A DNA stretch of 64,000 nucleotides from Terriglobus aquaticus (GTDB lineage: Bacteria; Acidobacteriota; Terriglobia; Terriglobales; Acidobacteriaceae), in assembly GCF_025685415.1 (NCBI RefSeq), contig NZ_JAGSYB010000001.1, positions 4,062,417-4,126,416 on the forward strand, given 5' to 3'. Below are positions 17,823 to 26,306 of the stretch, piece after piece. The notes below the pieces were generated by a model. It made no database searches. It was given only the letters and a program-made list of their open reading frames with translations, and was not told the DNA's origin. The translations under genes and the position numbers were made by a program. Numbering within the stretch: position 1 is the first letter of the stretch; every line of letters begins with the position of its first letter.

Positions 17823-19022
17823 TCAGCGGAACAAGTGGGGTACGAAGCTGCTGAGATTGCCGGTGACCGGTGTTCGTGATTCGCGCACGCCCATGCCACC
17901 GCACTCCTGATCGATCATCCACAGCCCGAGGACGGGATAACGGAGATCCGCAGTGCCGGGCTGGCCGTACAAGCGAATGCCCTCGCCACCTGCCTGGAAG
18001 CAGGCCGGCGGAGCCAACGCCTGGCAGACGAAGCGGCCGCCGCCGTAATCGCCCGGCGTTTGTGTCGTTCCCTGCGCGGTGACCGTCGTGATGTTGGCGC
18101 CCTCGCGGCTAAGCAGCGGTTTCCTGACGTACTCGCGCATGCCGCGCGGCTCGTCGAAGTACGCCTCCAGCAACAGCGGGTGGTCGGGGTAGAGCTCCCA
18201 CAGGATTGGCAGGATGCCCTTGTTGGAGAGCAGCATTTTCCAGATGGGTTCGATCCAGATGATGCTGCGATAGAAGGCGAGCGCGGCCGGGCCGTACGTC
18301 TCGGTGAGCAGTGACTCCCAGGGGTAGAGCTTGAAGAGCGAGTAGATGGTGTTGTTCTGGAGGTCGACGAAGCGGTTCGCGTCGTCGTCCCAGCCAATCT
18401 CGTGCATCAACAACTGCTCGGTGCGCAGGCCGGCCTGCTGCGCGGTATCGCGCAGGTAGGTGGTGGTGAGCATGTCCTCGTCGGTATCGACGCTGGCGAA
18501 GTGCACGGGCTGGCGCAGGTACGGGGCGACGTCCTGCCACTTGGCAATCAGACGTTCATGCAGGCTATTGAACTGGTCGGCATCGGCGTGGGTGTCCTTC
18601 AGCCAGTCCCACTGGATGACCGCAGCTTCCAGTAGGGAAGTGGGCGTGTCGGCGTTGTACTCCAGCAGCTTGGGCGAGCCCTGGCCGTTGTACATCAGGT
18701 CGAAGCGGCCGTAGAGTGCGGGCGGCTCGTTCTCCCACGCCCACTCGATCAGCGGAACCGCCTGGGGCGGAATCGACAGGTCGGTGTAGCGTCTCTGATC
18801 GATCACGTGCTGCGCGGCAGCGAGGCACATGGTTTGCAGCTCGTTGGCGGCCGCTTCCAGCATGTCGATCTCGGTGCTGGTGAACTCGTAATGCGCGGAC
18901 TCGTCCCAGTAGACGGCACCCGGCACAGCGCTGGTCAGGTCATCGGGCGAATGAAAAGTGAGTCCGGCAGTCTCGACTTTGTTGCGCCAGTCTGCACGCG
19001 GTGCGTGTTCGAAGCGATGCAT
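17823..19022 (-). CDS. Glutathionylspermidine synthase-family ATP-grasp enzyme (YgiC/YjfC-like)
   Basis: 399 residues, close to the length of E. coli YgiC/YjfC, which consist of the synthetase domain alone without an amidase. Characteristic pieces include YWDESAHYEFTSTEID, PLIEWAWENEPPALYGRFDL, GSPKLLEYNADTPTSLLEA, the ATP-grasp end IWKMLLSNKGILPILWELYPDHPLLL and KPLLSREGANI. The family forms amide bonds between a carboxyl group and an amine such as spermidine; for YgiC-like members the true substrate is not known. Follows the RGGFG-motif lipoprotein gene after 3 bases, an arrangement like ygiB-ygiC. Confidence 0.88.
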   Translation of the reverse strand: MHRFEHAPRADWRNKVETAGLTFHSPDDLTSAVPGAVYWDESAHYEFTSTEIDMLEAAANELQTMCLAAAQHVIDQRRYTDLSIPPQAVPLIEWAWENEPPALYGRFDLMYNGQGSPKLLEYNADTPTSLLEAAVIQWDWLKDTHADADQFNSLHERLIAKWQDVAPYLRQPVHFASVDTDEDMLTTTYLRDTAQQAGLRTEQLLMHEIGWDDDANRFVDLQNNTIYSLFKLYPWESLLTETYGPAALAFYRSIIWIEPIWKMLLSNKGILPILWELYPDHPLLLEAYFDEPRGMREYVRKPLLSREGANITTVTAQGTTQTPGDYGGGRFVCQALAPPACFQAGGEGIRLYGQPGTADLRYPVLGLWMIDQECGGMGVRESRTPVTGNLSSFVPHLFR

Positions 19023-19025
19023 GGG

Positions 19026-19406
19026 TTAGCTCCCCGAATGAAAGCTGCTGCCGAAGCCGCCGCGTGAGATGCCGTGGCCGCCGAGGAAGCCGTGACCACC
19101 CGAGAGCGGCGAAGCATAATTCGTGCCGCGAACGGCGTTGAAGCTGCCGCCCGATACGCGATCGCCGATGTTGTAGCCGCCGAAGCCGCCGTAGTAGGGC
19201 CGGTATACGTGCGGTATGAAGAGGAAGCCGCCGTGGCCGTCGGGCCGGCGCTCCTGCACGGTGCCGGGCTTGTCGCACAGGTTGTCGGCGACGACGGTGC
19301 CGTTTTCGTCGACACATCGTTGCATCTCTTTGGGGCGGCAGCCTGTGAGCAGGGAGACGGCAGCCGCGGCAACGAGCGGAGCGGCAACAGAAACAGAACG
19401 GCGCAT
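19026..19406 (-). CDS. YgiB/DUF1190-like small lipoprotein
   Basis: 126 residues. Lipoprotein signal with lipobox LLTGC (Cys23), then two further Cys (RCVDENGTVVADNLCDK). The second half is rich in Gly, Tyr and Ser and ends HGISRGGFGSSFHSGS. The RGGFG motif near the C-terminus also occurs in E. coli YgiB (DUF1190), and like ygiB this gene precedes a glutathionylspermidine-synthase-like gene. Homology to YgiB is therefore likely, but the overall similarity is low. The start codon at 19406 lies inside a perfect 17-bp inverted repeat, and no Shine-Dalgarno sequence is evident. Confidence 0.75.
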   Translation of the reverse strand: MRRSVSVAAPLVAAAAVSLLTGCRPKEMQRCVDENGTVVADNLCDKPGTVQERRPDGHGGFLFIPHVYRPYYGGFGGYNIGDRVSGGSFNAVRGTNYASPLSGGHGFLGGHGISRGGFGSSFHSGS

Positions 19407-19441
19407 GGTGCAGAGAGTTTATCGCTCTGCACCATGCGCCG
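19399..19441. repeat. Perfect 17-bp inverted repeat over the lipoprotein start codon
   Basis: CGGCGCATGGTGCAGAG (19399-19415) and its exact reverse complement (19425-19441), separated by 9 bases (AGTTTATCG). The start codon of the minus-strand lipoprotein gene is inside the left arm. In RNA it would bury the start codon. As DNA the spacer carries GATAAACT on the minus strand, a possible -10 box, so it could instead be an operator over a promoter giving a nearly leaderless message. Confidence 0.8.
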
Positions 19442-19475
19442 CTCGTTTGTTTGCTGAGTTCGTTTGAACACTTTA

Positions 19476-19509
19476 AGCGGTTCCGCGCCTGCCAGCCTGC
19501 GGAACCGCT
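19476..19509 (-). terminator. Terminator-like hairpin after the aminotransferase gene
   Basis: AGCGGTTCCGC (19476-19486) and GCGGAACCGCT (19499-19509), perfect 11-bp stem with a 12-base loop, 6 bases beyond the stop of the minus-strand aminotransferase gene. Followed on that strand by TAAAGTGTT rather than a strict T-run. Confidence 0.65.
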
Positions 19510-19515
19510 ACGTTC

Positions 19516-20808
19516 CTAGTGGACGGGCTTTACCGTGCCCGCGCCGTAGTCGGGGTGCTGCAGGCTGCAGCATGCGTCGGTGCGTCCGCATATGCAGGTC
19601 TGCTCGGCGGCTTGGTTCGGCTTGCGTCCGGCCAGCACCTTTTGCGCGGCGATCAGGCCCTTGCCCCATTCGAAGCCGGGCATGTTCAGCTTGGTCGCGA
19701 CCACGTGCTCCAGCGCGCCGACGAGCGCGATGGTGTCCAGCGAATCGAAGAAGCCCAGGTGCGCAAAACGGAAGATCTTGCCCTGCATCTCGCCCTGGCC
19801 GTTGGTGATGGTCGCGCCGAAGCGGCCTTTCAGCTCCTTGCAGATGATGCCGGAGTCGACCCCTTCCGGAGCGTAGACGGCGGTGGCTGCGGCCGATGGG
19901 CACTCCGGTGCGAAGAGGCGGAAGCCGAGCGCGGTGACGGCGGCGCGGGTCATCGCGGCGATCGTCTCGGCGTTCTCGACGAGCTTCTTGCGGCCTTCCA
20001 CAAGGCTGCCGGCCGGGTTCTCTGGCGTGGCGGCCTGCGCGGCGATGTAATCCAGCGCGGCACCCAGTGCGGCAATTAGCGCGACCGGCGGCGTGTAGGC
20101 GCTTTCGCCCTTCACGGCATTCTTGCGTTCCTTACGCAGATCGAAGTAGTAGCGCGGGTTGTAGGTAGCTTCCATGCGGTCCCACGCGCGGTCGCTCACG
20201 GCCAGGTAGCTCAGTCCCGGCGGGATCATCACAGCCTTCTGCGATCCACCGATCATTACGTCCACGCCCCAGCCGTCCATGTCGAAGTGGCTGGTGCCCA
20301 AACCGGTGATAGCGTCGACGACAAGCAAGGCTTCGGAGTTCGAGTCTTTCAGCAGCTTGGCAACGGCGGGAACGCAGTGGCGTGCGCCGGTGCTGGTTTC
20401 AGTCGCCTGCATGAACACGGCGCGGGTCTCCAGCTTCAGCGCTTCCTTAACCTTGTCGATCGAGAAGGTCTCACCGTACGGAGCTTCGACCACGTCGACC
20501 GCGCAGCCGAAGGCCTTGGCGAGGGCGGTCCAGCGCTCACCGAACTTACCGGCGCTGAGGACCAGGACGCGGTCGCCGGGCGAAGTCAGGTTGGAGACCG
20601 AGGCTTCCATCGCTCCGGTGCCGGACGACGACAGCACGATCACGTCGCTCTTGGTGCCGACGAAGTCCTTGAGTTGCGCGAGCACCTTGGTGAACAGCGC
20701 GCGGAACTCTGGCGTGCGGTGATGAATGTCGGCAGCAGCCATGGCAAACTGCGCGGCGGGCAGCAGGGGCGTGGGCCCTGGCGTGAACAGGCGAATCTTC
20801 CGGATCAT
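19516..20808 (-). CDS. Class V aminotransferase, alanine/serine-glyoxylate type, with Cys-rich tail
   Basis: PLP enzyme, 430 residues. LFTPGPTPLLPAA at the N-terminus is the substrate/PLP loop of the alanine-glyoxylate, serine-glyoxylate and purine-catabolism aminotransferases. SSSGTGAMEASVSN binds the cofactor phosphate, VVDAITGLGTS contains the PLP Asp, and GGSQKAVMIPPG contains the Schiff-base Lys. The exact donor cannot be told. The last about 30 residues (C405, C407, C413, C414, H418) are not part of the normal fold and look like a small metal or cluster-binding tail. Divergent from yqeY. Confidence 0.9.
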   Translation of the reverse strand: MIRKIRLFTPGPTPLLPAAQFAMAAADIHHRTPEFRALFTKVLAQLKDFVGTKSDVIVLSSSGTGAMEASVSNLTSPGDRVLVLSAGKFGERWTALAKAFGCAVDVVEAPYGETFSIDKVKEALKLETRAVFMQATETSTGARHCVPAVAKLLKDSNSEALLVVDAITGLGTSHFDMDGWGVDVMIGGSQKAVMIPPGLSYLAVSDRAWDRMEATYNPRYYFDLRKERKNAVKGESAYTPPVALIAALGAALDYIAAQAATPENPAGSLVEGRKKLVENAETIAAMTRAAVTALGFRLFAPECPSAAATAVYAPEGVDSGIICKELKGRFGATITNGQGEMQGKIFRFAHLGFFDSLDTIALVGALEHVVATKLNMPGFEWGKGLIAAQKVLAGRKPNQAAEQTCICGRTDACCSLQHPDYGAGTVKPVH

Positions 20809-20884
20809 GCCCCGATTGTACTGAGCGACGGGTGTGGTTTCGCTTGGCTACACTGAAAGACGGCACACGGAGCGAGGAACAGTC

Positions 20885-21364
20885 ATGGCGACCATTAGCG
20901 AGCAGATCGGCAAAGACATCGTGGAAGCGATGAAGGCGAAGGAGACGCTGCGGCTGGAGACGCTGCGCATGGTCAAGTCGGCGATCAAGAACAAGGAGAT
21001 CGACAAGCGCGAGCCGCTGACCGACGCGGAAACCGTCGCCGTGCTGAACACGCTGGTCAAGCAGCGGCAGGACTCCGCCGAGCAGTTCGCCAAGGGGAAC
21101 CGTCCGGAGCTGGCGCAAAAGGAGCAGGACGAGATCAAGCTGCTGCAGGTGTACCTGCCGCAGTCGGCCGGGGAAGACGAGATCCGCGCCGTGGTGCAGG
21201 GAGCCGTTGCGCACCTGGCCGCGGGTGGCACCACGCCCGGGCCGAAGGACATGGGGCCTGCCATGCGCATAGTGCAGCAGCGAATCCTGGCCAGCGGCCT
21301 GCATGCCGACAACAAAACGGTGAGCGCCATTCTGAAGGAAGAGCTAGCAAAGAGCGCCGCTTAA
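20885..21364 (+). CDS. GatB/YqeY domain protein
   Basis: 159 residues from ATG 20885 (MATISEQIGKDIVEAMKAKE), preceded by GAGCGAGGAACAGTC with an AGGA site. Helical protein with the family phrases LRLETLRMVKSAIKNKEID, LNTLVKQRQDSAEQF and LQVYLPQ. The C-terminal half (GPKDMGPAMRIVQQRILASG) matches the tRNA-binding tail domain of GatB. YqeY proteins are thought to affect tRNA amidotransfer or translation, but their role is unproven. Confidence 0.93.
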   Translation: MATISEQIGKDIVEAMKAKETLRLETLRMVKSAIKNKEIDKREPLTDAETVAVLNTLVKQRQDSAEQFAKGNRPELAQKEQDEIKLLQVYLPQSAGEDEIRAVVQGAVAHLAAGGTTPGPKDMGPAMRIVQQRILASGLHADNKTVSAILKEELAKSAA

Positions 21365-21389
21365 GAGGCTGGCCTCGCGGTCATCCGAC

Positions 21390-21848
21390 TTACTTCAGCT
21401 TCAGCATCATCTCGTTCGTGCCTTCGAAGCCGAACTTCTCGTAGATGGGCTTGCCGAACTTGGATGCGTGCAGCGTTATGGCTTTGGCGCCACGGCTGCG
21501 GCACTCGTCGATGAGCATCTGCAGCATCTGTTTGGCAATGCCGCGACCGCGAGCCGCCGGAGCTGTGTAGAAGTTCAGCAGGTAGGGGCGCATGGGCTCA
21601 GCGTCCATCCAGTGCGGTGGGAAGTCGGCGAAGAAGACGCCGGCGCTGGCAATGGCCTCACCGTTCTCCTCTGCGATCACGCCCGCGTAGCGGCCATCGC
21701 GCAGGCGCTTGCGCACCCAGGGCTCGTGCGCCAGGGACATGGCGTCCATCTGCTCTGGCGTGGCGAACTTGTTGTCGCCGAACATCTTGGCGCGGTGCTG
21801 CGTGATCAGAACGGCGTCGTCCGGAGTGGCGTGGCGAATGGCTTCCAA
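21390..21848 (-). CDS. GNAT-family N-acetyltransferase
   Basis: 152 residues, typical for a single GNAT domain. The acetyl-CoA pyrophosphate loop is visible as APAARGRGIAKQMLQML (motif A R-x-x-G-x-G/A pattern), followed by ITLHASKFGKPIYEKFGFEGTNEMML, the usual motif B end. The N-terminus (IRHATPDDAVLITQHRAKMF) is the first beta-alpha unit. Substrate unknown. Convergent with yqeY and divergent from tilS, so transcribed alone. Confidence 0.88.
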   Translation of the reverse strand: MEAIRHATPDDAVLITQHRAKMFGDNKFATPEQMDAMSLAHEPWVRKRLRDGRYAGVIAEENGEAIASAGVFFADFPPHWMDAEPMRPYLLNFYTAPAARGRGIAKQMLQMLIDECRSRGAKAITLHASKFGKPIYEKFGFEGTNEMMLKLK

Positions 21849-21902
21849 GCGGGTCCTCTGTCTTTATGGTAGCGCCGGGCGCTTACGATAAGGTCTGCTG
21901 CC

Positions 21903-22988
21903 ATGCCCAAGCCGATCAGCCTCCAACTGAATCCTGCACTGCTGCCCATGGGGTCACGCGTCTGTGTGGCAGCGTCAGGTGGGGCGGATTCGACGGCGCT
22001 GCTGCTGGCCTTGCACGAGGCGGCGACTGCCCTCGGCATTGGGTTGAGTGCGGCGCACCTGCACCACGGCATACGCGGGTCGGAGGCCGATGCGGACCGG
22101 GATTTCGTGCGGGCGTTGTGCCTGCGTCTAAACCTGCCCCTGCATGAGGCGGAGGCGGACGTGCCCGCGACCGCGGCGGTCGCCGGGGAAGGGCTGGAGG
22201 AAGCGGCCCGCAATGCACGGCTCGGGTTCTTCGCGAGGCTCTTGGGGAACGGCGCTGCGGATCGTGTCGCAACGGCCCACACCGCGGACGACCAGGCCGA
22301 AACCGTGTTGATGAAGCTGCTGCGTGGCGCCTGGATCGAGGGCCTGGGCGGCATTGCACCGGCGCTGCCAGTCGATACTGACGGGCGGCCCTGCCGCGAG
22401 GGCGGCGTCGGCCAGATCGTCCGGCCGCTGCTGGGCGCCACGCGGGAGCAGGTGATCGCGTTTCTGAAGAGCCGCGGGCAGGTCTGGAGAGAGGACGCCA
22501 CCAACGCCGATCCGGCGTTTACGCGCAACCGCATCCGCGCGGAGCTGATGCCGCTGCTGCGGACGTTCAACCCGGGCGTGGTGGCCACGCTGGGCGCAAC
22601 AGCCGAGCTGGCCCGTGAGGAAGATCGGCGCTGGCAACCGGAGATCGTCCGGGTGTACCAGGAACTGGCAGTGGCGGGCCGGCCGGTGCGGGGCGGCGGC
22701 CGGGCGGTGAGCACGGCACCGGACGAGCAGACGGTTGCGTTTGACCTGGCGCGGCTGAAGGTGCTGGACCTGCCGGCCCGGCGCAGACTGCTGCGGTTTG
22801 CGGCAGAACGGATGGGGGTACCGCTGAACTCCGCGGAAACGGCCCGCGTGCTGCAACTGGCCGGCCTGGCACCGCCCGACAGCTTGCCCGACCCTACGGT
22901 CCCCTCGCGGCCCAATAGCCGCCTCCAGCTCCGGGACGGTCTGCGGGCAGAGCGCAGCGTGCGGGAACTTAGGCTGTCGCGCGGCTGA
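21903..22988 (+). CDS. tilS: tRNA(Ile)-lysidine synthase
   Basis: Converts C34 of the CAU-anticodon tRNA(Ile) to lysidine using ATP and lysine, which is essential for reading AUA. 361 residues. The PP-loop [21 protein letters not shown] sits at the N-terminus, then [12 protein letters not shown] residues ([20 protein letters not shown]), [20 protein letters not shown] and [19 protein letters not shown]. The TilS C-terminal lid domain is short compared with E. coli TilS. ftsH follows after about 210 bases, a common tilS-ftsH neighbourhood. Confidence 0.93.
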   Translation: MPKPISLQLNPALLPMGSRVCVAASGGADSTALLLALHEAATALGIGLSAAHLHHGIRGSEADADRDFVRALCLRLNLPLHEAEADVPATAAVAGEGLEEAARNARLGFFARLLGNGAADRVATAHTADDQAETVLMKLLRGAWIEGLGGIAPALPVDTDGRPCREGGVGQIVRPLLGATREQVIAFLKSRGQVWREDATNADPAFTRNRIRAELMPLLRTFNPGVVATLGATAELAREEDRRWQPEIVRVYQELAVAGRPVRGGGRAVSTAPDEQTVAFDLARLKVLDLPARRRLLRFAAERMGVPLNSAETARVLQLAGLAPPDSLPDPTVPSRPNSRLQLRDGLRAERSVRELRLSRG

Positions 22989-23200
22989 CATCCCCGACTT
23001 GTGTCCTACTACCGAACGAAAAGGTTACAGATCGCGACATCGTCGCGGGCCATTCCGGGAGTAGAATCTTCGGAAACAGCGCACGAAACCCCGGCCGCGT
23101 CCGAGCGGAGATTTGCGCGTCTAATGATCAAGGTTGGTTGTGCACGGCCGGTGCGCAGCCTGGGGCGCCTCTAAAGCGCGCCGAAAGAGGGGTAGCAATT

Positions 23201-25120
23201 TTGAATAGCACGGTGAAGACGATCCTGATCTGGGTGCTGATGATCGGCTGCCTGGTGTCCGTGTGGCAGATTGTCGCGCGCACCAGCGGTGGAGCGCATG
23301 ACACCGGTATCAGCCTGACACAGTTGCAGGACTATGCCGACAAGGGCCGCATCAGCGAAATTACGGTCAACGGCACTGAGGTAACGGGCAAATACAAGGA
23401 CAACAAGGACTCGTTCCACACGACGATTCCTGCGAATTATCCGAATCTGTACGACAATCTGCGCACCAAGGGCGTGAACGTCACGATCAAGGACCCCAGC
23501 AGCAACTTCTGGGTGGCGGCTCTGATCCAGTTGACGCCGGTCCTGTTGATGGTGGCGCTGTTCCTGTTCCTGATGCGGCAGATGCAGTCGGGCGGCAACA
23601 AGGCGCTGAGCTTCGGCAAGAGCCGCGCTCGCCTGTTGAGCCTGCAGCAGAAGAAGGTCACCTTTAAGGACGTCGCCGGCGTGAACGAGGCGAAGGAAGA
23701 ACTGAAGGAGATCATCGAGTTCCTGCGCGAGTCGCAGAAGTTCCAGAAGCTGGGCGGCCGCATCCCCAAGGGTGTGCTGCTGGTCGGACCTCCGGGAACT
23801 GGTAAGACCCTGCTGGCCCGCGCTGTGGCCGGCGAGGCGAACGTTCCGTTCTTCTCGATCTCCGGTTCCGACTTCGTCGAGATGTTCGTCGGCGTGGGTG
23901 CGAGCCGCGTTCGCGACCTGTTTGAGCAGGGCAAGAAGAACGCGCCTTGCATCATTTTTATCGATGAAATCGATGCGGTCGGTCGTCACCGTGGCGCCGG
24001 CCTGGGCGGCGGACACGACGAGCGTGAGCAGACGCTGAACCAGTTACTCGTCGAGATGGACGGCTTCGAGTCGAACGAGGGCGTGATCCTGATCGCCGCG
24101 ACAAACCGGCCTGACGTTCTCGATCCGGCTCTGCTGCGTCCGGGCCGCTTCGACCGCCGCGTGATCGTCGACCGTCCGGACATACGTGGCCGCGAGGAAG
24201 TTCTGCGCGTTCATGCCAAGAAGGTTCCGATGGCGGACGACGTGAACCTGAACGTTCTGGCCCGTGGCACACCGGGTTTCAGCGGCGCCGACCTGGCCAA
24301 CATGGTCAATGAAGCTGCCCTGACCGCGGCGCGCTACAACCGCAAGGCCGTACACATGTACGACTTTGAGGTCGCGAAGGACAAGGTGCTGATGGGTGCC
24401 GAGCGCAAGAGCATGCTGCTTTCGGACGAGGAAAAGAAGGTGACGGCGTACCACGAGGCCGGCCACGTTCTGGTCGCGGCAATGCGCGACCACTCCGACC
24501 CGCTGCACAAGGTGACGATCATCCCGCGCGGCATGGCGCTAGGTGTGACCATGCACCTGCCGCAGGAAGACAAGCACACCGTGACGCGGGACTACCTGGA
24601 GTCGCAGCTTGCCATCTTCATGGGCGGTCGCTGCGCGGAGGAGATCTTCCTGAAGCAGATGACGACTGGTGCTGGCAACGACATTGAGCGCGCGACCGAC
24701 CTGGCCCGCCGCATGGTGTGCGAGTACGGCATGTCCAAGATGGGTCCGATGACCTACGGCAAGAAGGAAGGTGGCGAAATCTTCCTTGGCCGTGAAATCC
24801 AGCAGCACCGGGACTTCTCGGACGACACCGCGGAGCAGATTGACGCCGAAGTGAAGAAGTTCGTTCACGACGGCTACAGCTCGGCGTACCAGATTCTTGA
24901 TTCCAACCACGACATCATGCACCGCATGAGCCAGTTGTTGCTGGAACGCGAGACGCTGGATGCTGATGAAATTCGCCTGATCATCGAGGGCAAGGACTTG
25001 CCGCCGATGAAGTCGCCGCTGGCTCATGCCGAGCCGGGCGATGGCGATACGCAGAAGGTCCTGAAGCCGGAGAGCGGACGCGCTCCGGGTTTCGGGGAAG
25101 GTCGTCCTTCGCACGCATAA
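23201..25120 (+). CDS. ftsH: ATP-dependent zinc metalloprotease FtsH
   Basis: Membrane-anchored AAA+ protease that degrades misassembled membrane proteins and regulators. The start TTG 23201 is chosen because it follows GAAAGAGGGGTAGCAATT and gives [13 protein letters not shown], the usual family beginning. An in-frame ATG at 23138 would add 21 unrelated residues. 639 residues: TM1 about 5-25, periplasmic domain, TM2 about 105-125, Walker A GPPGTGKT, Walker [13 protein letters not shown], second region of homology [21 protein letters not shown] and zinc site [13 protein letters not shown]. Followed by a strong terminator. Confidence 0.97.
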   Translation: MNSTVKTILIWVLMIGCLVSVWQIVARTSGGAHDTGISLTQLQDYADKGRISEITVNGTEVTGKYKDNKDSFHTTIPANYPNLYDNLRTKGVNVTIKDPSSNFWVAALIQLTPVLLMVALFLFLMRQMQSGGNKALSFGKSRARLLSLQQKKVTFKDVAGVNEAKEELKEIIEFLRESQKFQKLGGRIPKGVLLVGPPGTGKTLLARAVAGEANVPFFSISGSDFVEMFVGVGASRVRDLFEQGKKNAPCIIFIDEIDAVGRHRGAGLGGGHDEREQTLNQLLVEMDGFESNEGVILIAATNRPDVLDPALLRPGRFDRRVIVDRPDIRGREEVLRVHAKKVPMADDVNLNVLARGTPGFSGADLANMVNEAALTAARYNRKAVHMYDFEVAKDKVLMGAERKSMLLSDEEKKVTAYHEAGHVLVAAMRDHSDPLHKVTIIPRGMALGVTMHLPQEDKHTVTRDYLESQLAIFMGGRCAEEIFLKQMTTGAGNDIERATDLARRMVCEYGMSKMGPMTYGKKEGGEIFLGREIQQHRDFSDDTAEQIDAEVKKFVHDGYSSAYQILDSNHDIMHRMSQLLLERETLDADEIRLIIEGKDLPPMKSPLAHAEPGDGDTQKVLKPESGRAPGFGEGRPSHA

Positions 25121-25141
25121 GGGCAACCAATCAGAAACGCG

Positions 25142-25175
25142 ACGAGGCAGCTCTTGGAGCTGCCTCGTTGCTTTT
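25142..25175 (+). terminator. Rho-independent terminator of ftsH
   Basis: ACGAGGCAGCTC (25142-25153), loop TTG, GAGCTGCCTCGT (25157-25168), then TGCTTTT. It starts 21 bases after the ftsH stop codon. Confidence 0.92.
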
Positions 25176-25273
25176 GGACAATGAATGCGCTGCGGACCCG
25201 TCGCCGAGAGCCTTCGGAGTGGCTGACCCCTCCTCCTTGGCACGTCTGCCGCCCGCGTTTCGTGCCCGGCCGC

Positions 25274-25720
25274 TTACGCCAGTACCGGACGCACCCATTC
25301 GCCGCCGACGGCCAGATCGGCCGGCAGGGAGACCTCCAGCGAAAGTGACACGATGCTCCTGCGGGCGGCGCGGTGGAGGTGGGCGCACGAGCAACGCTCG
25401 GCCAGCAGAAGGTGGCTTTCACGGCTCAGTTCCAGGCCCTGTCCCAGGAAGGAGGCGTACAGGTCCACCAGCGCCCTGCCTTGTGTTTCCACCTGCAACT
25501 GCACCGATGTGGCGCTGATCATCTGTCGAGAGAGCACCCACCCGCAGGCGCGATCAATCGCGTCCAGCAGTCCGGGCAGCAGATCATCACCGCTGCGGGG
25601 ACTGACGGCACGTAGACGAAGCTGCGGAGCATGCGCAGCATCGCCTGAGGCGCCCGGCAGCGCATTGAGCAAAGTTAGAAAGTTCTTCACGTAAAGAGTT
25701 ATCGGCGGGAAGATCGGCAA
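25274..25720 (-). CDS. Hypothetical protein, possibly ACT-like
   Basis: 148 residues in the only open minus frame between the ftsH terminator and acpS. Residues 30-115 have a regular strand-helix pattern (LRLRAVSPRSGDDLLPGLL, ATSVQLQVETQGRALVDL, GLELSRESHLLLAERC) that looks like a compact alpha/beta domain of ACT type. No catalytic motif seen. The start is uncertain: ATG 25720, or GTG 25690 giving VKNFLTLLNALPG. Divergent from acpS. I do not recognise it. Confidence 0.55.
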   Translation of the reverse strand: MPIFPPITLYVKNFLTLLNALPGASGDAAHAPQLRLRAVSPRSGDDLLPGLLDAIDRACGWVLSRQMISATSVQLQVETQGRALVDLYASFLGQGLELSRESHLLLAERCSCAHLHRAARRSIVSLSLEVSLPADLAVGGEWVRPVLA

Positions 25721-25806
25721 TCTCTGGCTTTGGCTGCATCCGGGCCGTCCGAAGATGGTACGGTCAACAGGATGCAGAGCTTTCGCTTTCGGCGGCCAAG
25801 CGGCCG

Positions 25807-26187
25807 ATGATCTTAGGGACAGGATCGGACCTGATGGAAATCCGTCGCATCGAGGAGTCCATCGAGCGTTATGGCGAACGGTTTCTGCAGCGGGTCTTCA
25901 CGCCGGCCGAGGTGGAGTACTGCCGGCGCAAGGTCCACAACGCGGCGGAAAGCTTTGCGGCGAGGTTCGCGGCAAAGGAGGCCGCGGCCAAGGCGCTGGG
26001 CACCGGCATCGCCCAGGGTGTGGCGTGGACGGAGATCGAGGTGCGACGGTTGCCCGGGCAGCGGCCCACGCTGCATTTCACTGGACGGGCCGCGGAACGT
26101 GCGGCTCGCATGGGTGTCGCACACGCTCACCTGACGCTGTCGCACAGCCGCGAAGTCGCGCTGGCGGTGGTCATGCTGGAAAACTGA
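25807..26187 (+). CDS. acpS: Holo-[acyl-carrier-protein] synthase
   Basis: Transfers 4'-phosphopantetheine from CoA to apo-ACP. 126 residues, standard length. MILGTGSDLMEIRRIEESIERYGERFL holds the Mg-binding Asp of the G-T-G-S/I-D motif; FAARFAAKEAAAKALGTGI holds the second motif with Glu and Lys; HLTLSHSREVALAVVM is the closing strand. Starts at ATG 25807, giving the canonical N-terminus. Confidence 0.96.
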   Translation: MILGTGSDLMEIRRIEESIERYGERFLQRVFTPAEVEYCRRKVHNAAESFAARFAAKEAAAKALGTGIAQGVAWTEIEVRRLPGQRPTLHFTGRAAERAARMGVAHAHLTLSHSREVALAVVMLEN

Positions 26188-26306
26188 CTCGGGAAAGAGC
26201 GCGGGCGATGGCGTGTTTCGAAACCGGAGCGCACCTCGCAGCATCACACAAAGAGCACTAACCAGCTCACATTTTCCGTCGGCGCTCTGCGCCGTCCAGG
26301 GATAGC

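Noticed and set aside
25200..25720. Plus-strand small frames after the ftsH terminator
   Set aside because: No ribosome sites and poor composition; the minus frame 25274-25720 has a much more protein-like pattern.
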